Assembly: GCF_008085915.1 (NCBI RefSeq)
Contig: NZ_VSJK01000002.1
Span: 1-64,000, forward strand
DNA: 64,000 bases
Source of the DNA: Oceaniovalibus sp. ACAM 378
GTDB taxonomy: Bacteria > Pseudomonadota > Alphaproteobacteria > Rhodobacterales > Rhodobacteraceae
Reading direction: 5' to 3'
This document shows positions 1 through 9,551 of the stretch, piece by piece; the stretch's first letter is position 1; every line of letters starts with the position of its first letter. The notes below the pieces were generated by a model, which had not been told where the DNA came from, searched no databases, and was given only the letters and a program-made list of their open reading frames with translations. The position numbers and the translations under genes were made by a program.

Positions 1-193
1 GAAGGCGGATAGAAAAATCTGCATGAGGATGAGGACTCCGTGAACGCAATCCCCAATTCAGAATCCATCTCGCCCTCACAGGCAAGAGCGACCGTTCACG
101 CCTTCAGTTCCAAACGCGATTCCCCTGCAGGTTGCGGGCGGAGCGGGGGCAATTGGCGGGCCGTTCACTCTGGTCAGTGAAACCGGCGAGACT
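1..193. other. Unexplained sequence upstream of the SCO1 gene
   Basis: The SCO1 reading frame is open from base 44 but has no ATG, GTG or TTG before base 194. Recognisable SCO1 homology (VAGGAGAIGGPF) begins near base 128. Neither strand of 1-127 encodes the hydrophobic anchor that normally precedes it. In related bacteria a divergent regB usually lies here, and the minus strand does not look like the start of RegB. This looks like a rearrangement breakpoint or an assembly join rather than a normal promoter region. Confidence 0.5.
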
Positions 194-658
194 GTGACAG
201 ATGTCGATGTGATCACCAAGCCGACGCTGGTTTACTTTGGCTACACCTTCTGTCCCGATGTCTGTCCTCTGGATGCGGCGCGCAATGCGGCGGCTGTCGA
301 TCTTTTGGCGGAACGGGGCTATGACGTGCAGCCGGTGTTCATCACCATCGACCCCGAGCGCGACACACCCGAGGTTCTGGCCGAATGGACGGATTACATG
401 CACCCCGACATGCTTGGGCTGACCGGATCGCCCGAGCAGATCAAGGCGGCGTCACAGGCCTATAAAACCTATTTCGCCAAGCGCGAAGGCGATGATCCCG
501 CTTTCTATCTTATGGATCATACGGTGTTCAGCTATTTGATGCTGCCCGAACACGGGTTCGTCGAGTTCTTTCGCGGGGCACCGAATTTCAATGGCGAAGG
601 CGTGACCGAAGAAGCCGTTGCAGAAAGCACCGCCTGTTTTCTCGACAAGGCGTCCTGA
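194..658 (+). CDS. SCO1/SenC/PrrC family copper chaperone, N-terminus disrupted
   Basis: This is a thioredoxin-fold SCO protein, a family that delivers copper to the CuA site of cytochrome c oxidase and, as SenC/PrrC, feeds redox information to the RegBA system. The copper-binding CxxxC motif is visible (FCPDVCP), the distal histidine lies in MDHTVFSY, and the FITIDPERDTPEVL block is typical. The first possible start in frame is GTG at 194. Homology continues upstream to about base 128 without a start codon, and the usual N-terminal membrane anchor is absent. The protein may therefore be non-functional, mislocalised or truncated by a rearrangement. It lies directly upstream of regA, as senC does in Rhodobacter. 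Family assignment is secure; integrity is doubtful. Confidence 0.8.
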   Translation: MTDVDVITKPTLVYFGYTFCPDVCPLDAARNAAAVDLLAERGYDVQPVFITIDPERDTPEVLAEWTDYMHPDMLGLTGSPEQIKAASQAYKTYFAKREGDDPAFYLMDHTVFSYLMLPEHGFVEFFRGAPNFNGEGVTEEAVAESTACFLDKAS

Positions 659-801
659 AAAGCATGTCCGGCCCAGCGTCATCGATGACAACCATGTCCG
701 GCACCAAGCAGGGGCCGCCAACCGTTCCCGACGGAAAATTGACCCGCGCGGGTGTTCGCTCTACATCAGATGGAAATATGGGAAACCAGATGGATTCGTC
801 G

Positions 802-1356
802 ATGAACCCCAGCGAAGCGAACGAGATCGGCCCCGACAACAGTCTGCTGCTGGTCGACGATGACGAAACCTTTGTAAAACGTCTGGAGCGCGCCATGGAA
901 AAGCGCGGATTCAAGGTGGAAACCGCCCAATCCGTTGCCCAGGGCCGCGCGATCGTCTCAGCCCGGCCCCCGGCCTATGCGGTGATCGACCTGCGGCTTG
1001 AGGATGGCAGCGGGCTGGATGTGGTCGAAGCCCTGCGCGAACGTCGGCCCGATGCACGGGTCGTGGTGTTGACCGGATATGGCGCCATCGCTACGGCGGT
1101 TGCGGCGGTCAAAATCGGGGCGACGGATTATCTGTCAAAACCCGCCGACGCGAACGAGGTGACGGCGGCCCTGCTGGCCAAGGGCGATGCCCTGCCGCCA
1201 CCGCCCGAAAACCCGATGTCGGCTGACCGGGTGCGCTGGGAACATATTCAACGCGTCTATGAACAATGTGACCGCAATGTCAGCGAAACCGCCCGTCGGT
1301 TGAACATGCACCGGCGCACGTTGCAGCGCATACTGGCGAAACGTTCCCCAAAGTAA
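802..1356 (+). CDS. regA: Redox-responsive response regulator RegA/PrrA/ActR
   Basis: RegA is the DNA-binding regulator of the RegB/RegA redox system, which in photosynthetic and heterotrophic alphaproteobacteria controls respiration, carbon and nitrogen genes. The receiver domain covers residues 14-130, with the acidic LLLVDDDE start, phospho-acceptor Asp63 in VIDLRLEDGSGL, and SKPAD carrying the switch lysine. A proline linker (PPPPENP) leads to the highly conserved Fis-type helix-turn-helix (NVSETARRLNMHRRTLQ). Start 802 gives 184 residues, the usual family length, and puts the aspartate at 63 as in PrrA. In-frame ATGs at 790 and 778 are alternatives, and 790 has the better purine-rich leader. 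The gene follows SCO1/SenC; the partner kinase RegB is not in the window. Confidence 0.95.
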   Translation: MNPSEANEIGPDNSLLLVDDDETFVKRLERAMEKRGFKVETAQSVAQGRAIVSARPPAYAVIDLRLEDGSGLDVVEALRERRPDARVVVLTGYGAIATAVAAVKIGATDYLSKPADANEVTAALLAKGDALPPPPENPMSADRVRWEHIQRVYEQCDRNVSETARRLNMHRRTLQRILAKRSPK

Positions 1357-1407
1357 GGTTTGCGCGATGGGGCTATCGACGTTCCGTTTGCGCTGGCCCG
1401 GTTCTGA

Positions 1408-1998
1408 TCAAAGCATCGCCAGCAAATCGCGGTGGCGGGTGGTGAACGCCTCTCGTACCACCACAGGAGGCCGCAACAGGATATCCAGCCCGTCGGCCAG
1501 TGCCGGGTCGGGGCGGCCAAAGATGCGGTTTGCCTCGGGTTCGGCAAATCCGGCGATGCGCACCGCCTCCAGCCAGGCAGATACACGGTCCGCCTGTTTG
1601 ATGCGTTTCTTGACTGTTGCGGGCACGGTTGCGGGCAGCCCGAACCGCAGGTGCACCGCTGCCGCCAGCCGGGCGTCCAACGCTTCGTAAGCCGGGCCAA
1701 CCGCCGCCTTGACCGGTGATATCATGTCCCCGATGACATATTCCGGCGCATCGTGCAGCAGCGCCGCCAACCGCCATTTCGCAGGTGCGTCGGGGGATAT
1801 CCGGGCAAAGATCGCTTCTACCAGCAGCGAATGTTCCGCCACCGAATAGGCGAAATCGCCCCGCGTCTGACCGTTCCAGCGCGCGACAAAGGCAAGGCCA
1901 TGGGCGATATCTTCGATCTCGATGTCCATTGGCGTGGGATCCAGCAGGTCAAGCCTTCGGCCCGACAGCATCCTTTGCCAGGCTCGTGGTTGTTTCAT
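1408..1998 (-). CDS. HD-domain phosphohydrolase (YfbR-like)
   Basis: This 196-residue protein has the metal-binding HD-superfamily pattern: a histidine in AEHSLLV, the HD pair in [10 protein letters not shown], and a later aspartate in KQADRVSAW. The fold is that of small nucleotide phosphohydrolases such as the 5'-deoxynucleotidase YfbR, although substrates of alphaproteobacterial members are mostly unproven. Start 1998 (MKQPRAW) is preferred over the longer in-frame start at 2025 because the family begins this way. It converges on regA and is divergent from ahcY with about 90 bases between them. No signal peptide or membrane segment is seen, so it is cytoplasmic. Confidence 0.8.
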   Translation of the reverse strand: MKQPRAWQRMLSGRRLDLLDPTPMDIEIEDIAHGLAFVARWNGQTRGDFAYSVAEHSLLVEAIFARISPDAPAKWRLAALLHDAPEYVIGDMISPVKAAVGPAYEALDARLAAAVHLRFGLPATVPATVKKRIKQADRVSAWLEAVRIAGFAEPEANRIFGRPDPALADGLDILLRPPVVVREAFTTRHRDLLAML

Positions 1999-2088
1999 CG
2001 CTGCCAGCCTCACCGTCACTTTCATTGCGGCGAAACTGACATGGTGCTAGTCCCCCCGCAACACGGGTTTATCGCAGGAGCAGGGCTC

Positions 2089-3480
2089 ATGGCCAAAGAT
2101 TACATCGTCAAGGACATTTCGCTTGCCGCCTTTGGCCGCAAAGAGCTGGACATTGCCGAAACCGAAATGCCGGGGCTGATGGCGCTGCGCAAGGAATACG
2201 GCGAGGCGAAACCGCTTGCAGGCTCGCGCATAGTCGGATCGCTGCACATGACGATTCAGACGGCGGTGCTGATCGAAACGCTGAACGAACTTGGCGCAGA
2301 TGTGCGCTGGGCGTCGTGCAATATTTTTTCCACCCAGGATCACGCGGCGGCCGCCATTGCCGAGGGCGGCACCCCGGTCTTCGCGATCAAGGGTCAGTCG
2401 CTGGTCGAGCACTGGGATTACCTTGACCGGTCGTTCCAGTTTCCCGAAGGCGCGAACCTGATCCTTGATGATGGCGGCGATGCTACGCTCTATGTCCTGC
2501 TGGGCGCGCGGGTCGAGGCAGGCGAGGAAAACCTGATCGCGGTCCCCACGTCCGAGGAGGAAGAGGCGATCTTTGCGCAGATCCGCAAACGGATGAAGCA
2601 ATCTCCGGGCTGGTTCACCAAGACCCGCGACGATATCAAGGGCGTCAGCGAAGAAACGACCACCGGCGTGCATCGTCTGTACGATCTGCACAAGAAGGGT
2701 CAGCTTCCTTTCCCGGCGATCAATGTGAACGACTCGGTCACCAAGTCAAAGTTCGACAACAAATACGGCTGCAAGGAATCGCTGGTTGATGGCATCCGTC
2801 GCGCCACCGACACGATGATGGCCGGCAAGGTTGCCGTGGTCATGGGCTACGGTGACGTTGGCAAGGGATCGGCAGCCTCGCTGAGCGGTGCGGGTGCCCG
2901 GGTGAAAGTGACCGAGGTTGATCCGATCTGCGCGCTGCAGGCTGCGATGGACGGGTACGAGGTTGTTTTGCTGGAAGATGTGGTGTCCACCGCCGACATC
3001 TTCATCACCACAACAGGCAACAAGGACGTGATCCGCATCGAGCATATGCGCGAGATGAAGGACATGGCCATCGTCGGCAATATCGGCCACTTCGACAACG
3101 AAATTCAGGTCGCCGCACTGAAAAACCACAAGTGGACCAACATCAAGGAACAGGTCGACATGATCGAGATGCCCAACGGGCACCGTCTGATCCTGTTGTC
3201 CGAGGGCCGTCTGCTGAACCTTGGCAATGCCACCGGTCACCCCAGCTTTGTCATGTCGGCCAGTTTCACCAATCAGGTGCTGGCGCAGATCGAACTCTGG
3301 ACCAACACCGACGCCTATAAGAACGAGGTTTATATCCTGCCGAAACATCTGGATGAAAAGGTCGCGCGCCTGCATCTGGACCGGATCGGCGTGAAGCTGT
3401 CCAAGCTCAACCCCGAACAGGCGGCCTATATCGGCGTTTCGCCCGATGGTCCGTTCAAGCCCGAACATTACCGGTATTGA
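2089..3480 (+). CDS. ahcY: S-adenosylhomocysteine hydrolase
   Basis: AhcY cleaves S-adenosylhomocysteine to homocysteine and adenosine, removing the product that inhibits methyltransferases. The 463-residue length matches Rhodobacter enzymes. Start 2089 ([19 protein letters not shown]) has AGGAG upstream at a normal distance; the open frame further upstream to 1753 is not coding. The NAD-binding glycine motif [10 protein letters not shown], the substrate-site block [13 protein letters not shown] and the C-terminal FKPEHYRY are all present. The gene sits near regA, as in the reg-ahcY region of Rhodobacter. A strong hairpin follows the stop. I see no SAH riboswitch in the short leader. Confidence 0.98.
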   Translation: MAKDYIVKDISLAAFGRKELDIAETEMPGLMALRKEYGEAKPLAGSRIVGSLHMTIQTAVLIETLNELGADVRWASCNIFSTQDHAAAAIAEGGTPVFAIKGQSLVEHWDYLDRSFQFPEGANLILDDGGDATLYVLLGARVEAGEENLIAVPTSEEEEAIFAQIRKRMKQSPGWFTKTRDDIKGVSEETTTGVHRLYDLHKKGQLPFPAINVNDSVTKSKFDNKYGCKESLVDGIRRATDTMMAGKVAVVMGYGDVGKGSAASLSGAGARVKVTEVDPICALQAAMDGYEVVLLEDVVSTADIFITTTGNKDVIRIEHMREMKDMAIVGNIGHFDNEIQVAALKNHKWTNIKEQVDMIEMPNGHRLILLSEGRLLNLGNATGHPSFVMSASFTNQVLAQIELWTNTDAYKNEVYILPKHLDEKVARLHLDRIGVKLSKLNPEQAAYIGVSPDGPFKPEHYRY

Positions 3481-3485
3481 TCCGG

Positions 3486-3513
3486 TCCGCCGCCGGACAC
3501 CACCGGCGGCGGA
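3486..3513. terminator. Perfect GC hairpin between convergent genes
   Basis: Eleven-base arms (TCCGCCGCCGG and its exact complement) flank a 6-base loop. The hairpin begins 5 bases after the ahcY stop and ends one base before the stop codon of the convergent methyltransferase gene. It lacks a T-tract on either side, so it is probably a bidirectional or Rho-assisted terminator, or an mRNA 3'-end stabiliser. Confidence 0.6.
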
Positions 3514-4152
3514 TCAGCGCGGGTTCAGATGCCAGGCGGATTCTTCCGCCGGTATTATCCCCTTGAGCCCGCCCTTTACCTCGCATCTTTCCAATTCGAC
3601 GACGTCAAACCGGGCGTCATAGTGCCGCCGCACCTCGGGCCCGTCGATGGAAAACGGCGGGCCGTCCATTGCCGTCTGATCGTATTCGAAGGTGATCAGC
3701 AACTGCTGAACACCGCCCGTCAGCCCGATCAGGTGCGGCGCATAGCGGTCACGCATAGTCGGCGGCAGCGCCACAAGCGCGGCGCGGTCATACACGGCAT
3801 CGACCGGCCCAAGGTCCTGTGCCGTCAGATCGAAGATATCGCCGACGAAAAAATCCAGTCCCGGCGCGTGCCAATTTTCCAGGGTTTCGGTCCGGGTGAT
3901 TTCGGGGGTGACGTCAAGATCGGTGAACAGATCGCCGATGGCCCGCCTGCTCAACTCGGCCCCGGCCACCGCAAAACCCCGCTCGCGCAGCCATCCCACG
4001 TCTCGGGTCTTGCCACACAGCGGAAGGAACAGCCGCGCCCCTGCTCTCAGATGCAACCGGCCAAAGTGCGCGGCAAACAGCGCGTTCACCTGTCCTTCGT
4101 GAAACCCGATCCGGTTGCTGCCCCATCTTTGATGCCAGAAATCGCTTTCCAT
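3514..4152 (-). CDS. tpm: Thiopurine S-methyltransferase (TPMT) family protein
   Basis: This 212-residue SAM-dependent methyltransferase of the TPMT family begins with the family signature FWHQRWGSNRIGFHE and continues with the SAM-binding LFLPLCGKTRDVGWL and VYDRAALVALPP segments. Bacterial TPMT proteins methylate tellurite, selenite or small thiols, but the natural substrate here is unknown. Start 4152 (MESDFWHQ) removes a non-homologous 12-residue extension of the open frame. The gene converges on ahcY, which would recycle the SAH it produces. Whether that reflects selection or chance cannot be said from position alone. Confidence 0.88.
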   Translation of the reverse strand: MESDFWHQRWGSNRIGFHEGQVNALFAAHFGRLHLRAGARLFLPLCGKTRDVGWLRERGFAVAGAELSRRAIGDLFTDLDVTPEITRTETLENWHAPGLDFFVGDIFDLTAQDLGPVDAVYDRAALVALPPTMRDRYAPHLIGLTGGVQQLLITFEYDQTAMDGPPFSIDGPEVRRHYDARFDVVELERCEVKGGLKGIIPAEESAWHLNPR

Positions 4153-4396
4153 CCCGTACCCCCCGAATTTCTTTGCCACCCTATGCAAAATAGCCCGATT
4201 CGGGCCACGGAAATGGGTAAATCAACGTCGGAAAATGACTTTGTATTCCGTCTCAACGCCATTTTTAGGTATGTTTCTGCCAAAAGCAGAGATTTTGCTG
4301 CCTTCACCATTGTCATACCACCCCGGCCCGGCGTTCTATAACGCGGTTCACGCGGAAACGCGGGATTCACGGGAAACAGGGACAAGGTTCGAAAAA

Positions 4397-4738
4397 ATGG
4401 GAAAACGTGACGATTTGATTGCAAAATACGCGGATGATCTCAGGGACAAGTGCGGCATGACGCCGGACATGGATCTGTTGACCAAGGTGACCATCGGCTG
4501 CGGCCCGGCGATCTATAACGCGGATGCGTCGACCGTCGCCGCTTCGCAATCCGAAGAGCTTGAAACGATCAAGAAGAACTTCCTGATCAAAAAGCTGGGT
4601 CTTGCCGATGGCCCGGAACTGATGGAGGCGCTGAAGAAGGTGCTTGAAATCTATGGGTCGTCCAATCGCAACAAGTATCGCGCGGTCATTTATTACATGC
4701 TGACCCGGCATTTCGGCAAAGAGGCCGTCTACGGCTGA
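4397..4738 (+). CDS. DUF2853 family protein
   Basis: A 113-residue, lysine-rich, soluble, all-helical-looking protein starting MGKRDDLIAKYADDL and ending in RHFGKEAVYG. It matches the conserved DUF2853 pattern (CGMTPDMDLL, TVTIGCGPAIYNAD-like block, AVIYYMLTRHFGK). Start 4397 is used because the 54 residues upstream in the same frame have no conserved character. The function of the family is unknown. It is transcribed alone, with about 240 bases separating it from the divergent methyltransferase gene, and is followed by a LysR gene on the same strand. Confidence 0.8.
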   Translation: MGKRDDLIAKYADDLRDKCGMTPDMDLLTKVTIGCGPAIYNADASTVAASQSEELETIKKNFLIKKLGLADGPELMEALKKVLEIYGSSNRNKYRAVIYYMLTRHFGKEAVYG

Positions 4739-4829
4739 ACCGGTCGGCCCGGGCGCAAAACGTGTCCGGGCGAACCCCTTTCCGAGCAGGGTCGGGAACA
4801 TTTCCACCACCAAGCCGGAACCGCCAGCC

Positions 4830-5729
4830 ATGACCCGTCTGAACCTTGAACAGATCCGCACATTTCTTGAGGTCGTGCGCCGGGGCGGGGTGCGCCGGGC
4901 TGCACTGGCGCTGCATGTCACGCAGCCTGCGGTCACTGCCCGGCTGAAGGCGCTTGAAAATACGCTGTCGGTCGCGCTGTTTGACCGCACGACGAACGGT
5001 CTGACCCTGACGCGGCAGGGCGAACGGCTGGTCCGGCACGCTGAACAGTTTGAGCAACTGACCGAACAGGTCGCGGCCAACATCATCGCCCCCGATGCCA
5101 TCGACATGCATCTGCGGATCGGCGTGGCGGAAACCGTGGCGCAAAGCTGGCTTGCCGGGTTTGTCGCCGCCCTGCATCACAGCTTTGCCCGGGTCGAGGT
5201 TGAGATTGACGTCGATGTATCGGCCAACCTGCGCCAGTCGCTGCTGCGCCGCGAGGTGGATCTGGCGATCCTGCTGGGGCCGGTGTCGGACCCTGCGGTG
5301 AACAACCTGTCGCTGCCCGAGTTTGAGCTGGAGTGGTATGTCGCCGCCAATGTGCCCGATGCCAATGATGCCGCACTGATCGCCAGCCGTCCGGTGATCA
5401 CCTATGCCCGCAACACCCGGCCTTACCGCGACCTGAAAGAAATGTTGTTTAAAAGGGTCGGGCCGGGGGTGCAGATTTTCACCTCGTCGTCCCTGTCGGC
5501 CTGTTTCGGACTGGTTGAATCGGGTCTGGGAGTGGCCGCCTTGCCCCGTGCTCTGGGCCGGTCCTTGGTGGCGCGTGGCAGCCTGCGCGCCTTTGATCCG
5601 GGGTGGACCCCGGCACCGCTGCACTTCACCGCATCATGGTTGGGCGAGCCCAAGCGGCATGTGGTGGAAACCGCCGCGCGATTGGCGGTGGAAACGGCTG
5701 CGCAGCACGCGGCTGATCAGAATACCTGA
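4830..5729 (+). CDS. LysR-family transcriptional regulator
   Basis: A 299-residue LysR regulator. The N-terminal winged helix-turn-helix spans residues 1-65 (EQIRTFLEVVRRGGVRRAALALHVTQPAVTARLKALE, then LFDRTTNGLTLTRQGE). A periplasmic-binding-like effector domain fills the rest and ends with GLVESGLGVAALPRAL. It lies 102 bases upstream of hyuA on the same strand, so it may control the hyu genes, but LysR targets are more often divergent. It could also be an orphan. HvrB, the LysR protein near ahcY in Rhodobacter, is an alternative identity that I cannot test. Confidence 0.85.
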   Translation: MTRLNLEQIRTFLEVVRRGGVRRAALALHVTQPAVTARLKALENTLSVALFDRTTNGLTLTRQGERLVRHAEQFEQLTEQVAANIIAPDAIDMHLRIGVAETVAQSWLAGFVAALHHSFARVEVEIDVDVSANLRQSLLRREVDLAILLGPVSDPAVNNLSLPEFELEWYVAANVPDANDAALIASRPVITYARNTRPYRDLKEMLFKRVGPGVQIFTSSSLSACFGLVESGLGVAALPRALGRSLVARGSLRAFDPGWTPAPLHFTASWLGEPKRHVVETAARLAVETAAQHAADQNT

Positions 5730-5831
5730 TCGCTTTGCGTCAGAATTTTCGATTTGCCCTTATCCCTATCGGCTGCGAGCGTGCTTTCTGACAACGTCCT
5801 GAACCAAGGCCGATGAAAGCATGTTCCGTCG

Positions 5832-7892
5832 ATGACCAGCCCGCACATCCGCATTGCCGTCGACATCGGCGGCACCTTTACCGATCTTGAGGTGACCGAC
5901 ACCGCGAGCGGCGCGGCGCATAGCCTGAAATCGCCCACCACGCCTGACGATCCAGCGCGCGGTCTGAACACGGCGATCCTGTTGGCGGCCGAAACCCATG
6001 GCTTTGCCCTGTCCGACATTGCACTGATCCTGCACGGAACGACCATCGCCACCAATGCCGTCCTGACACGCAATCTGCCCTCTGGCGCGCTGATCACCAC
6101 GGCAGGCTTTGAAGACGTGCTGGAAATTGGCCGTCATGCCCGCACCGACATCTATGCGCTGAAAGGCCCTGACCGGGCGCTGCTGATCCCCCGACGCCAC
6201 CGCTTCGGGGCGCCGGGGCGGATCGGTGCGAATGGCGAAGAGGTTCGACCGCTTGATGATACGCTGGAGGTCGTGATCGAACAGGTCGCTGCATCGGGCG
6301 TGGCCGCCTGTGCGATCTGTCTGATCAACGGTTTCGCCAACCCCGCCCATGAAATCGCGATCCGTGACCGGCTGGCCAAACGCTGCCCCGATATGGCGAT
6401 TTCTTGCAGCCATGAGGTATCGCCCGAGATCCGCGAATTCGAGCGCACGGCCACCACAGTGTTGAACGCGCTGCTGATGCCGGTGATCGCCCGCTATGTC
6501 ACCAAGCTGCGCCATCGTCTGAGCGAAACCGGCATCACCGCGCCGTTGTATCTGATCCAAAGCAATGGTGGCGCCATCGCCTTGGAAGCTGCCGTGCAGG
6601 CCCCGGTCAAACTGCTGCTGTCCGGGCCCTCGGGCGGGGTACTGGCGGCGGAGCGTCTGGCGGGGCAGTTGGGCCTGCCGAATGTCGTCGGGGTGGATAT
6701 GGGCGGCACCAGTTATGACGTGGCGATCATTGCCGATGGGGTGCGAACCGTCGTCACTCAGGGTGAAATCGACGGTCTGCCGGTGCGTGTTCCGATGGTT
6801 GAGATGCACACCATCGGGGCCGGAGGCGGGTCCATCGCCTTTGTCGATCCGTCGGGGCGGTTGCAGGTCGGGCCGCGCAGTGCGGGCGCAGTGCCGGGGC
6901 CGGTCTGTTACGGGCGCGGTGGCACAGAGCCCACCGTGACCGACGTGAACCTGATCCTCGGGCGGCTGGACGCGGCAGCATTCCTTGGCGGGACATTCGC
7001 CCTCAACCTCAACGCGGCCCGCGTAGCCCTTGATAAAAACGTCGCCCGCCCGCTGTCGCTGGAGAAAGACCGCGCGGCGTCCGGAATTCTCGAGGTGGTC
7101 AACGCAAAACTGGCGGCATCAATCAAGTTCTCACTTTTCGCGCGCGGGCTTGATCCGCGAGATTTCGCGCTGATGTCCTTTGGCGGGGCAGGGGGGCTGC
7201 ATGCCTGCGAAGTGGCCGGCGAACTGGGGATCACCACGGTGGTCTTTCCGCGCGATCCCTCGACGTTTTCGGCGCATGGGATCTTGCAATCGGACATCCT
7301 GCACGATGCGTCACGCACCGAAATCCTGCCGCTGACCGGCGAAAGCCTGCCGGCACTGAACGCAATGGCCGACGACCTGCGCGCCCGGGGCGCCGCCCTG
7401 CTTGACGCAGACGCGATGCCGGACGACCGGCGCACCCTGACCCTGACGGCGGATTTGCGGTATCGAGGACAGGCGTTCGAACTGATGGTACTGGTTCCGG
7501 ATGGCGTCGCGGATGAAGCCACACTGATCACCCTGCGCGAACGGTTCGAAGCCCTGCATCGCCAGCGATTCTCGTTCGACGATCCAAAGGAAGCGGTCGA
7601 ATTGATCACCCTGCGCCTTGTTGCCACTGGCCATCTGAACGACGGCGCGGCGCCCCTCGCCTTTGCCGCGCGCCCGGCGCGACCACGACAAACCCGCGCC
7701 GTGCATGTGGATGGAAAATGGCAGGATATTCCCGTGCTACAACAGGACAGCCTGACCCCCGGCAGCGAAATCACCGGCCCGGCTGTTATCGAACAGGTCT
7801 ATACCACGATGCTGCTGACCGGCGGCTGGACCCTGACCGTTACCCCCACCGGCGATCTGATTGCCCGACACACAGCAGGAAAATCGCAATGA
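5832..7892 (+). CDS. hyuA: Hydantoinase/oxoprolinase subunit A
   Basis: A 686-residue ATP-dependent hydantoinase/5-oxoprolinase alpha subunit of the acetone carboxylase/HyuA superfamily. It opens with the actin-like phosphate-binding motif IAVDIGGTFTDLEV. LHGTTIATNAVL, VGVDMGGTSYDVAII and MSFGGAGGLHACEVA follow, all hallmarks of the family. Such enzymes use ATP to open cyclic amides (N-methylhydantoin, 5-oxoproline) or activate related substrates. The stop overlaps the hyuB start by four bases (ATGA), so the two subunits are translationally coupled. A TRAP transporter downstream may supply the substrate, which cannot be named from sequence. Confidence 0.93.
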   Translation: MTSPHIRIAVDIGGTFTDLEVTDTASGAAHSLKSPTTPDDPARGLNTAILLAAETHGFALSDIALILHGTTIATNAVLTRNLPSGALITTAGFEDVLEIGRHARTDIYALKGPDRALLIPRRHRFGAPGRIGANGEEVRPLDDTLEVVIEQVAASGVAACAICLINGFANPAHEIAIRDRLAKRCPDMAISCSHEVSPEIREFERTATTVLNALLMPVIARYVTKLRHRLSETGITAPLYLIQSNGGAIALEAAVQAPVKLLLSGPSGGVLAAERLAGQLGLPNVVGVDMGGTSYDVAIIADGVRTVVTQGEIDGLPVRVPMVEMHTIGAGGGSIAFVDPSGRLQVGPRSAGAVPGPVCYGRGGTEPTVTDVNLILGRLDAAAFLGGTFALNLNAARVALDKNVARPLSLEKDRAASGILEVVNAKLAASIKFSLFARGLDPRDFALMSFGGAGGLHACEVAGELGITTVVFPRDPSTFSAHGILQSDILHDASRTEILPLTGESLPALNAMADDLRARGAALLDADAMPDDRRTLTLTADLRYRGQAFELMVLVPDGVADEATLITLRERFEALHRQRFSFDDPKEAVELITLRLVATGHLNDGAAPLAFAARPARPRQTRAVHVDGKWQDIPVLQQDSLTPGSEITGPAVIEQVYTTMLLTGGWTLTVTPTGDLIARHTAGKSQ

Positions 7893-9529
7893 CCCCCGAT
7901 CCCGTCCTGCTCGAAATCGTGTCAGCCGCGCTGGTGTCAGCAGCCGAGGAAATGTCGGTGACCGTCTGGCGCACATCGCGCTCCACCACAGTGCGTGAAC
8001 TGCTGGATTACTCCACCGCGGTTTTCGACGCAAACGGGCGCAACGTGGCCCAGGCGGCGCGAATGCCGGTACACCTGAACTCGATGGAATTGTGCCTGCA
8101 GCACGTCATCGCGCATCATATCCCGCTGGAGCAGTGGAACGAGGGCGACGTGATCGTCACCAACGACCCCTATTGCGGCGGTCAGCACCTGCCCGATTTC
8201 ATTGCCTTCAAACCGGTGTTCAAGGATGGCGCGAGGATCGCAATCACCTGTGTACTGATCCACCACGTCGATGTCGGCGGTGGGGCGGCAGGCGGCTATA
8301 ACGCCCATGCCGTCGAAGTATTTCAAGAGGGGCTGCGCCTGCCCCCTGTGCGGATCGTCAGGGCGGGCGAGATGCAGGACGACCTGTTCGCCACCATCCT
8401 GCAGAATGTGCGCGAACCCGAAACATTCCGCGGTGATTTCCTGAGTCAGCTCGCCGCGCTCGAGGTCGGGGCGCGGGCGATGCGCCGTCTTGCCGAACGC
8501 TATGGCACGCAAACCCTGACGGCGACGGGAGCGGCTCTGTTGGATCATGCCGAAACCGCCATGCGCGCGGCCCTGTCCGCCCTGCCCGATGGCACCTACC
8601 GCGCCGAAGATTTTGTCGATGGCGACGGGTTGGAGCAGGGCGCGAAACGGATCAGCGTGGCGCTGACCATCAGCGGCAGCGATATCGCGCTGGATTTCAC
8701 CGGCACGGCGGATCAGGCAAAAGGCCCGATCAACGCAACCCTCGCAACCACCACATCCGCCGTCTATTACGCTGTGATCGCGGCCTGCGGCGTGACCGGA
8801 ACGGTAAATGCGGGCTGTTACCGCCCGATCACGGTCACCGCACCCGCAGGATCGCTGGTCAATGCGGCCTTCCCCGCGCCGGTGTCGATGCGGATGCTGC
8901 CCGGTCACAAGATCGCTGTGGCGGTGCTGCGCGCTTTTGCCGAAGCAATCCCCGACCGGATTCCGGCCAGCTACTATGGCACCACGTTCAACCATGCAGT
9001 CAACATCCGCCACGCAGACGGGCGGCGACAGGTGTACTTCGACAGCGAGTTGGGCGGCTGGGGTGCACACCCGGAACGTGACGGCCCGAACGCGCTGGCC
9101 GCCGGGTTTCACAACGGCCAGAACACCCCGGTCGAAATGATCGAGGCGCTGTTTCCGCTGCGTTTCACCCGCTATGCGCTCGCTCCCGGATCAGGGGGCG
9201 CAGGCAAGATGCGCGGCGGTCTGGGGCTGGTGCGTGAATGGGAGTTCCTGGCCGATTCCGGCCTGCTCAACACGGCCTTCGACGCATTTGATTCCCTGCC
9301 TCAGGGCCTGGCCGGAGGGCAACCCGGGCGCGGTGGTTCATTGTCAGTGACCCGTGATGGCGTGACGGTGCCGCTTGCGTCAAAGACGATCGGCCACCCT
9401 CTGCGCCCGGGTGATATCGTGCGCATGGAAACACCTGGCGGTGGCGGACATGGCGACCCCGCATTGCGTGACCCGGTCGCCGCGGCACGCGATCTGGCCG
9501 ATGGATATGTAATCGGAGAGCCGTCATGA
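7889..9529 (+). CDS. hyuB: Hydantoinase/oxoprolinase subunit B
   Basis: A 546-residue HyuB/oxoprolinase beta subunit, partner of HyuA. Family blocks seen are EEMSVTVWRTSRSTTVREL near the N-terminus, GDVIVTNDPYCGGQHLPDF, HHVDVGG, TFNHAVNIRH and the glycine-rich C-terminal METPGGGGHGDPALRDP. Start 7889 overlaps the hyuA stop by four bases and gives the standard N-terminus MTPDPVLLEIV; the open frame upstream to 7718 is a shadow of hyuA. The chain is complete. Together the subunits form the catalytic complex in the cytoplasm. Confidence 0.93.
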   Translation: MTPDPVLLEIVSAALVSAAEEMSVTVWRTSRSTTVRELLDYSTAVFDANGRNVAQAARMPVHLNSMELCLQHVIAHHIPLEQWNEGDVIVTNDPYCGGQHLPDFIAFKPVFKDGARIAITCVLIHHVDVGGGAAGGYNAHAVEVFQEGLRLPPVRIVRAGEMQDDLFATILQNVREPETFRGDFLSQLAALEVGARAMRRLAERYGTQTLTATGAALLDHAETAMRAALSALPDGTYRAEDFVDGDGLEQGAKRISVALTISGSDIALDFTGTADQAKGPINATLATTTSAVYYAVIAACGVTGTVNAGCYRPITVTAPAGSLVNAAFPAPVSMRMLPGHKIAVAVLRAFAEAIPDRIPASYYGTTFNHAVNIRHADGRRQVYFDSELGGWGAHPERDGPNALAAGFHNGQNTPVEMIEALFPLRFTRYALAPGSGGAGKMRGGLGLVREWEFLADSGLLNTAFDAFDSLPQGLAGGQPGRGGSLSVTRDGVTVPLASKTIGHPLRPGDIVRMETPGGGGHGDPALRDPVAAARDLADGYVIGEPS

Positions 9530-9551
9530 GCGGCGCGCCCCGTCATGAGCC

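Noticed and set aside
1753-2088. 112-codon N-terminal extension of the ahcY frame
   Set aside because: The true N-terminus MAKDYIVKD at 2089 has a ribosome site and gives the usual 463 residues; the extension is antisense to the HD hydrolase gene and has no homology.
1999-2088. SAH riboswitch in the ahcY leader
   Set aside because: The leader is only about 60 to 90 bases and I could not find the conserved core or paired helices of the SAH aptamer.
4830-5729. LysR gene as HvrB of the reg-ahcY locus
   Set aside because: It is on the far side of two unrelated genes from ahcY and nothing in the sequence distinguishes HvrB from other LysR proteins.
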